Shown piece by piece: positions 59,241-64,000 of a stretch of 64,000 nt of DNA. The DNA lies in contig JAJEHI010000135.1 in the NCBI GenBank assembly GCA_022823775.1, positions 62,001 through 126,000 of the forward strand, written 5' to 3'. The translations under genes were made by a program, and so were the position numbers. Under the pieces are notes generated by a model. It ran no database searches and was not told where the DNA came from. It saw only the letters and a list, made by a program, of their open reading frames with translations. This stretch comes from Defluviicoccus sp. GTDB taxonomy: Bacteria; Pseudomonadota; Alphaproteobacteria; MPNO01. The number at the start of each line of letters is the position of its first letter. Within the stretch, counting starts at the first letter, position 1.

Positions 59241-60860
59241 TCACACCTCTCCCGCCCGAGCCGCAACCAACGAATCCGGCGTATCGATGTCGAGCAGGAT
59301 ACCCGGATCCGGCATCGCCACCTCGACGACGGATTCGGGGTGCTCGTCCATCAGGTGCCGCGCGCCGGCATCGCCCCCGACCTCGCGCATTTCCGCGAAG
59401 AAATCCCGGTGCCAGAGCGAGGGGTTGCCGCGTTTTCCGTCGTGCGTCGGCACGCATATGGCGGGCTCGTCCTGGGCCTCGAATGTCTCGACAAGCCGTG
59501 TCGTGTGTTCGGCGGTGACTTGCGGCATGTCTCCCAGGCAGACAAGCGCGCCCTCGGCGTCGTCCGGGATCGCCGCGAGCCCCGCCTTGAGGGACCCCGA
59601 CATGCCGGCTGCGTAGTCGGGGTTGTGAACGAACCGGACCGGCCGGCCGGAGAGCGCCGCGCGGATCCTCTTGTCCTCGTGGCCGGTGACGACCACCACC
59701 GGGGCCGCGCCCGAGGCGACGGCCGCGTCCACCGCGCGGACCACCATCGGGACACCCTCGATTTCGGCCAGCAGCTTGTTGACCTCGCCCATCCGGCGCG
59801 ATCGGCCGGCGGCGAGCACGATGCCGGCGACGCCGCTCTCTCCGGTCCCGGCGCTCGGGCTCTCGCGCGGCACAGGCCGGTTCGCCATCTGCTTGAGCAG
59901 CCCGCCCGCCCCCAGGCCCGCGATATCGGCGCCCGATACCTCGATCCCGGCCACGATCCGCTGCAGCACCCGATCGAAGCCGTGCATCCGGGGCGAGCGC
60001 GCCGAACCGGGCAAGCCCAGAACGTGCATCTCTCCCAATCTCCCAACCAGGGTCAGGTGACCGGGGTCCACCGGCATGCCGAGTCGCACGATCGTACCGC
60101 CCGCGCGGACAAGCGCCGACGGAGCCACGTCCCGCCGGTCCACGATGGCGGAGGCGCCGAGGATCAGGGCGACGTCGATACCGTACGCCCGGAAGGACTC
60201 CAGACAACCCGCCACCGCGCCCTCGTCATGGGCGACCCGTTCCGTCCGGTCGAGCGAACAGCCCAGCGGGTCCAGGCGTCCGCGCGTCGCCGCGAGGGTC
60301 TTTTCGAAGAGAGATTCCTTCAGGCCGCCCAGCTCGGTCTGGATCAGCCCGAAACGCCGCGCGGCAAAGGGCGCGACTCGAACCGGCGCCCCCGGCGCCT
60401 CGGCCGACGATACCGCGGAATCGAGGATCGCCTCGTTCACCGCGAAGGGGACGATCTTGACGACCGCCACGACGGCGCGCGGGGGCACGACCTGCCAGGG
60501 CGCGACGGTTGCGATCGTGACGGCCTCGTCGATCGCGTTGATCGCGTGGATGCGCTCGACATCAACCACCGCGAGTCCGGCGGCGGACGCGCGGAGATTG
60601 GCCCGGCCGGTGAAGGCATTGTCGACCGTGAGCCCCTCTCCGCGGAACGCCTCGGCGAGTCTGACGGCCGCCTCGTCCTCCCCCACGTCGCCGGGCTCCA
60701 GCCGCGCGGTAACGACTTCCTTCGACCCCGCGCGGGCGAGCGCCGCAACATCGTCGGCGGTGAGCCGATGCCCCTTCTTCAGGGTACGGTCCGCCAGCGT
60801 CGTCGCGTGCGCGAGCAGCGCGCCTTCGGCCTGCGCGAGAAGCGTCGAGCCGAACTTCAC
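59241..60860 (-). CDS. Molybdenum cofactor cytidylyltransferase fused to MoeA-like molybdopterin-binding domain
   Basis: Protein of 539 residues. The N-terminal 340 residues have a molybdopterin-binding (MoeA/CinA-like) layout including ALILGASAIVDRRD. The C-terminal 190 residues are a MobA/MocA nucleotidyltransferase: GIVLAAGRSRRMGEVNKLL and LVCLGDMPQVTAEH. MocA adds CMP to molybdopterin for xanthine-dehydrogenase-type enzymes. GTG 60860 overlaps the XdhC stop (GTGA). Last gene of the maturation operon, convergent with cytochrome c. Confidence 0.92.
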   Translation of the reverse strand: MKFGSTLLAQAEGALLAHATTLADRTLKKGHRLTADDVAALARAGSKEVVTARLEPGDVGEDEAAVRLAEAFRGEGLTVDNAFTGRANLRASAAGLAVVDVERIHAINAIDEAVTIATVAPWQVVPPRAVVAVVKIVPFAVNEAILDSAVSSAEAPGAPVRVAPFAARRFGLIQTELGGLKESLFEKTLAATRGRLDPLGCSLDRTERVAHDEGAVAGCLESFRAYGIDVALILGASAIVDRRDVAPSALVRAGGTIVRLGMPVDPGHLTLVGRLGEMHVLGLPGSARSPRMHGFDRVLQRIVAGIEVSGADIAGLGAGGLLKQMANRPVPRESPSAGTGESGVAGIVLAAGRSRRMGEVNKLLAEIEGVPMVVRAVDAAVASGAAPVVVVTGHEDKRIRAALSGRPVRFVHNPDYAAGMSGSLKAGLAAIPDDAEGALVCLGDMPQVTAEHTTRLVETFEAQDEPAICVPTHDGKRGNPSLWHRDFFAEMREVGGDAGARHLMDEHPESVVEVAMPDPGILLDIDTPDSLVAARAGEV

Positions 60861-61567
60861 GCGGCGACACGCTCCTTGTCGTGCAGCGCCTGGGTCACCT
60901 GGGCGAGAATGGAGACCGCGATCTCGGCCGGAGAAACGGCGCCCAGCGAAAGCCCGACGGGGCCGTGGATTCGTCCGATCTCATCCGCTGTGAACCCCGA
61001 TTCCGTAAGCCGTTCGACGCGCGCGGCGTGCGTCTTCCTGCTGCCGAGCGCACCGATATAGAACGCGTCCGAACGCAGAACGGCGGCGAGCGCCGGATCG
61101 TCGATCTTGGGGTCGTGGGTGAGCGTCACCACCGCGGTGCGCCGGTCGGGATCGAGCGGCGGCATCGCCTCGTCGGGCCATTCGTTGACCAGGGTGACGC
61201 CCGGGAACCTGTCGTCGGTCGCGAACGAGCCGCGCGGGTCGATCACCGTCACGTCATAGCCCGCCACCGACGCCATCCGCGCGAGCGGCTGGGCGATGTG
61301 GACCGCGCCGACGATGAGCAGCCGGAGCGGCGGGTTGAACACCTCGACGAACATGTCTCCGTCCGTGCCCGGAACGGTGCCCGACTTGTCGTCGCGAATG
61401 GCGTTTTCCACCGCCTGGCGCAGCCCGGTATCGACCTCGATCTCGCCCTCGTCCGCGCCGTCGAGATAGAGGATGGACTGGCCTCCGGTCTCCAGATGGG
61501 TGACCAGCGCGAATTGCCGTTTCGCCTCGCGGTCGGCGAGGACCCGTTGCAGTGTCTCCGTCTTCAT
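60857..61567 (-). CDS. XdhC/CoxI family Mo-hydroxylase maturation protein
   Basis: Protein of 236 residues that binds the molybdenum cofactor and promotes its sulfuration and insertion. The C-terminal Rossmann half is clear: LLIVGAVHIAQPLARMASVAGYDVTVIDPR and FYIGALGSRKTHAAR, then RIHGPVGLSLGAVSPAEIAVSI. It starts at ATG 61567 immediately after the stop of the small CoxI-like gene, so the usual XdhC polypeptide is split over two adjacent genes. Overlaps the MocA-like gene by 4 bases. Confidence 0.92.
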   Translation of the reverse strand: MKTETLQRVLADREAKRQFALVTHLETGGQSILYLDGADEGEIEVDTGLRQAVENAIRDDKSGTVPGTDGDMFVEVFNPPLRLLIVGAVHIAQPLARMASVAGYDVTVIDPRGSFATDDRFPGVTLVNEWPDEAMPPLDPDRRTAVVTLTHDPKIDDPALAAVLRSDAFYIGALGSRKTHAARVERLTESGFTADEIGRIHGPVGLSLGAVSPAEIAVSILAQVTQALHDKERVAA

Positions 61568-61915
61568 CTAGTCGAGCTTCTCCACATAGACATGGACCTG
61601 ACCGCCGCAGGCGAGGCCGACCTCCCAGGCGAGCTCGTTGGTCACGCCGTATTCGAGCACCTTCGGCTTGCCGGTCTCGATCACCTCTTGGGCCTCGTGG
61701 ATCACCGCGCCCTCGATGCAGCCGCCCGAGACCGAGCCCACGAAGTTCTGGCCGGAATCGATGGCGAGGTGGCTACCGACCGGCCGCGGCGAGGAACCCC
61801 ACGTCCTGATGACGGTGGCGATCGCCACGTCGCGGCCGCCCTCGCGCCAGGCGCGGGCCTCGTTGAGCACGTCGTCGTCCTTCGAAATCGCGGTCACGCC
61901 AGCATCTGCAGCCAT
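61568..61915 (-). CDS. XdhC N-terminal-domain protein (CoxI-like, short)
   Basis: Protein of 115 residues matching only the N-terminal half of XdhC: VIRTWGSSPRPVGSHLAI and FVGSVSGGCIEGAVI, then LACGGQVHVYVEKL, which holds the conserved Cys-Gly-Gly. It overlaps the coxE stop by 22 bases and abuts the next XdhC gene (TAGATG). Probably forms the functional unit with it. Confidence 0.9.
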   Translation of the reverse strand: MAADAGVTAISKDDDVLNEARAWREGGRDVAIATVIRTWGSSPRPVGSHLAIDSGQNFVGSVSGGCIEGAVIHEAQEVIETGKPKVLEYGVTNELAWEVGLACGGQVHVYVEKLD

Positions 61916-63150
61916 TTGCCCATCCCTTCCCTGCGTCGGACCGATGGCCGGCCCAGCGCTTCGATCAACTCTTCCAGGCTCTGGAGATTGTGCACCGGGC
62001 GGAACTCGTCAACAAACGGAAGCAGAGACCTGATTCCCTGCGAACGCGGCTCGAACCCCTCGAAGCGGAGCAGGGGGTTGAGCCAGATCAGCCGGCGGCA
62101 GGATTTGTGCAGCCGCTCGATCTCGCCGTGCAGGCCGCGCCCGGCGTCGCGGTCCAGCCCGTCGCTGATCAGCAGTACCACCGCGCCCTGTCCGAGGACG
62201 CGGCGCGACCAGAAGCGGTTGAATTCCTTCAGAGATTCCCCGATCCGCGTTCCGCCGGACCAGTCCTCCACCGAATCGGCGACTCGCGTCAGAGCGATGT
62301 CGATGTCGCGCTGGCGCAGATGCCGCGTGACGTTGGTCAGCCTGGTCCCGAACAGAAAGGTGTGCACCCGGTCCCGGTCGTTGGTCAGCGTGTGCATGAA
62401 GTGGAGGAACATGCGGGTATAGCGGCTCATCGAGCCGGAGATGTCGCAGACGATCACCAGCGGCGGCAGGCGCGTCGCCCGTTTTCGCCATTTGAGCGGG
62501 ATCGTCGCGCCGCCGGACCGCAGCGCCGCGCGCAATGTCGAGCGCATGTCCACCCTGATCCGTCGCTTGTCGGGCCGGAAACGCCTGGTGGGGATTTCCG
62601 CGATGGGAAGGCGCATCCGTGCGATCGCCGCTTTCGCTCGGGCGATCTCGTCCGCGCTCATGTCCTCGAAGTCCATCTCCTGCAGAAGCTCGTTGGCCGA
62701 TGCGGTCATCACCGCGTCGAGCTCGATCTCCTGGTCCCGTTCCTTCTCCTCGTCCGCGTCCGAATCGTCGTTCGGGTTGAGCGCTTCGAGCAGCCGGCGG
62801 CTCGGCGGTTCCGGCGGGGGCGCGGCGACCTCGGCCTCCGGCATGACGATGCCCATCATGCGTTCCAGGATCTTGGGGTCGCGCCAGAAAATGTGGAACG
62901 CCTGGTCGAACAAATCGTGCTGATCGCGGCGGTTGACGAAGACCGCGTGCAGCGCCCAGTAGAAATCGGAGCGGTTGGTGACGCCCACCTCCCGCACCGC
63001 GTCCACGGCGTCGAGCACCTTTCCCGTGCCCACCGGCAGCCCGGCCGAGCGCAGGATGCGGCCGAAATGCATCACGTTGGCGGCCAGCCGGCTGCCCTCC
63101 AGGCCGTCGAGCAGCGCGAAGGGACCCGGCCTGCTCTCGGCCGGGCTCAT
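61894..63150 (-). CDS. VWA-domain protein CoxE-like
   Basis: Protein of 418 residues. The C-terminal von Willebrand A domain carries the MIDAS motif VCDISGSMSRY and SGGTRIGESL. An acidic stretch (PNDDSDADEEKERDQE) near residue 126 and the LPVGTGKVLDAVDAV start are CoxE features. CoxE works with the MoxR-like ATPase CoxD in assembling the Cu/Mo active site of CO dehydrogenase; here presumably for the window's Mo hydroxylases. Overlaps coxD by ATGA. Confidence 0.92.
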   Translation of the reverse strand: MSPAESRPGPFALLDGLEGSRLAANVMHFGRILRSAGLPVGTGKVLDAVDAVREVGVTNRSDFYWALHAVFVNRRDQHDLFDQAFHIFWRDPKILERMMGIVMPEAEVAAPPPEPPSRRLLEALNPNDDSDADEEKERDQEIELDAVMTASANELLQEMDFEDMSADEIARAKAAIARMRLPIAEIPTRRFRPDKRRIRVDMRSTLRAALRSGGATIPLKWRKRATRLPPLVIVCDISGSMSRYTRMFLHFMHTLTNDRDRVHTFLFGTRLTNVTRHLRQRDIDIALTRVADSVEDWSGGTRIGESLKEFNRFWSRRVLGQGAVVLLISDGLDRDAGRGLHGEIERLHKSCRRLIWLNPLLRFEGFEPRSQGIRSLLPFVDEFRPVHNLQSLEELIEALGRPSVRRREGMGKWLQMLA

Positions 63151-64000
63151 GGCTGGATTTGCGCGAGCTGGCTCTTGACCTCGTCGAGGATCCGGGCCGC
63201 CTCGCTGCCCCGCATCTTCTCGATGTCATCCTGGTACTTGAGCAGGACGCCGAGCGTCGAATTGACGGTCTCGGGGTCGAGATCGATCTTGTCGAGCTGG
63301 ATCAGGGCGTTGGTCCAGTCGATTGTCTCGGCGACCCCGGGCAGCTTGAACAGGTCCTTGTTGCGCAGCTCCTGGACGAAGGCGACCACCTGCCGCGACA
63401 GCTCCTCGCCGGCGCCCGGCACCTTGACCTTGAGGATTTCGAGCTCGCGCGCGGCATCGGGGTAGTCCACCCAGAAATAGAAGCAGCGCCGTTTGATGGC
63501 GTCGTGTATCTCGCGCGTCCGGTTCGACGTGACGACGACGATCGGCGGCGTCGACGCGCTGACCGTCCCGATTTCCGGGATGGTCGTCTGGAAGTCCGAC
63601 AGCAGCTCCAGGAGGAAGGCCTCGAACGGCTCGTCGGTACGGTCGAGCTCGTCGATCAGCAGCACCGGCGGCATGCCCGACAGGTCGGTTTCGAGGGCCT
63701 GCAGAAGCGGGCGCTTGATCAGGAACCGCTCCGAGAAGATGCCCTCCTCGATGCGCTCGCGGTCGGTCTCGCCGGTCGCCTCGGCGATCCGGATGTCGAT
63801 CATCTGGAGGCTGTAGTTCCACTCGTAGACCGCCGAGGAAACGTCCAGCCCTTCGTAACATTGAAGGCGGATCAGCCGGCGCCCCAGCGCCTCCGACAGG
63901 ACCTTGCCGATCTCGGTCTTGCCCACGCCCGCTTCGCCTTCGAGAAACAGCGGCCGTTCCAGCTTGAGCGCCAGGAACAGCGCCGTCGCCAGAGAACGGT
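63147..64000 (-). CDS. MoxR-type AAA ATPase CoxD-like, 5' end cut by window
   Basis: The frame is open to the window end. Walker A lies in FLEGEAGVGKTEIGK (just beyond the ORF-track start), Walker B in PPVLLIDELDRTDEPFEAFLLE, and sensor 1 in IVVVTSNRTREIHDAIKRRC. About 30 residues or more at the N-terminus are missing. MoxR ATPases act as chaperones on metal-enzyme subunits together with VWA proteins. The first visible gene of the maturation operon; its stop overlaps coxE (ATGA). Confidence 0.92.
   Translation of the reverse strand, partial: RSLATALFLALKLERPLFLEGEAGVGKTEIGKVLSEALGRRLIRLQCYEGLDVSSAVYEWNYSLQMIDIRIAEATGETDRERIEEGIFSERFLIKRPLLQALETDLSGMPPVLLIDELDRTDEPFEAFLLELLSDFQTTIPEIGTVSASTPPIVVVTSNRTREIHDAIKRRCFYFWVDYPDAARELEILKVKVPGAGEELSRQVVAFVQELRNKDLFKLPGVAETIDWTNALIQLDKIDLDPETVNSTLGVLLKYQDDIEKMRGSEAARILDEVKSQLAQIQP

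Overview
This 64 kb window is a GC-rich, gene-dense bacterial chromosome segment. By its gene content it most likely comes from an alphaproteobacterium, possibly Rhodospirillales-like (inference; there is no rRNA to settle it). The basis is the very high GC with strong codon bias, frequent GTG and TTG starts, tight operons with 1 to 4 base stop/start overlaps, the cluster aminotransferase / hom / glpX / recJ / tRNA-Glu, and an abundance of molybdenum-hydroxylase, CoA-transferase, enoyl-CoA hydratase and luciferase-like genes. I see no phage, transposase, CRISPR array, rRNA or replication origin.

Layout. 1-2865: the 3' part of a CoxL-type molybdenum hydroxylase large subunit and an enoyl-CoA hydratase. 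2871-7281 (minus): an SDR, homogentisate dioxygenase (hmgA), a phytanoyl-CoA dioxygenase-like protein and a COG4091-like Rossmann/SAF oxidoreductase. 7380-9130: a cupin and a TctC-type binding protein, ended by a clear terminator. 9382-15858 (minus): a six-gene operon of a Tat-exported binding protein, ABC ATPase and permease, then the FAD, 2Fe-2S and molybdopterin subunits of a molybdenum hydroxylase. 15997-19395: a cupin, a second complete large Mo subunit without its small partners, and a PCuAC copper chaperone. 19404-24527 (minus): ornithine-cyclodeaminase-like, threonine-synthase-like, flavin monooxygenase, GST and CoA-transferase genes. 24619-26694: a dihydroorotase/hydantoinase homologue and a racemase/isomerase homologue, both lacking expected catalytic residues. 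26755-33742: assorted transport and catabolic genes. 33754-38242 (minus): acyl-CoA ligase, enoyl-CoA hydratase, Rieske oxygenase and a homogentisate-dioxygenase-like bicupin. 38264-44508: tRNA-Glu plus the housekeeping block DUF2062, recJ, glpX, hom and aminotransferase. 44714-48036: a frameshifted SulP transporter and an Entner-Doudoroff aldolase/kinase pair. 48177-49753: an ABM-fold protein, a lipoprotein and a pentapeptide protein. 49780-52837 (minus): a FAH-family hydrolase, a degenerate adenylate-forming protein fused to an HTH-like domain, and a QueG/reductive-dehalogenase-like Fe-S protein, divergent from a dihydroxyphthalate-decarboxylase-like binding protein. 54008-59195: cyclophilin, MFS and MATE exporters, a maleamate-amidase-like/maleate-isomerase-like pair and cytochrome c. 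59241-64000 (minus): the coxD-coxE-coxI-xdhC-mocA maturation operon for molybdenum hydroxylases.

How it fits together. The dominant theme is catabolism of aromatic or heteroaromatic acids: ABC or binding-protein uptake, hydroxylation by Mo enzymes (three CoxL homologues plus their maturation operon), oxygenation and O-demethylation (Rieske, luciferase-like), ring cleavage (HmgA and an HmgA-like bicupin), and then CoA-dependent or amide/cis-trans-isomerase end steps. No ordinary transcription-factor gene is visible in 64 kb. The most unusual locus is 49780-53943. Functional names rest on motifs read by eye; no database search was run.
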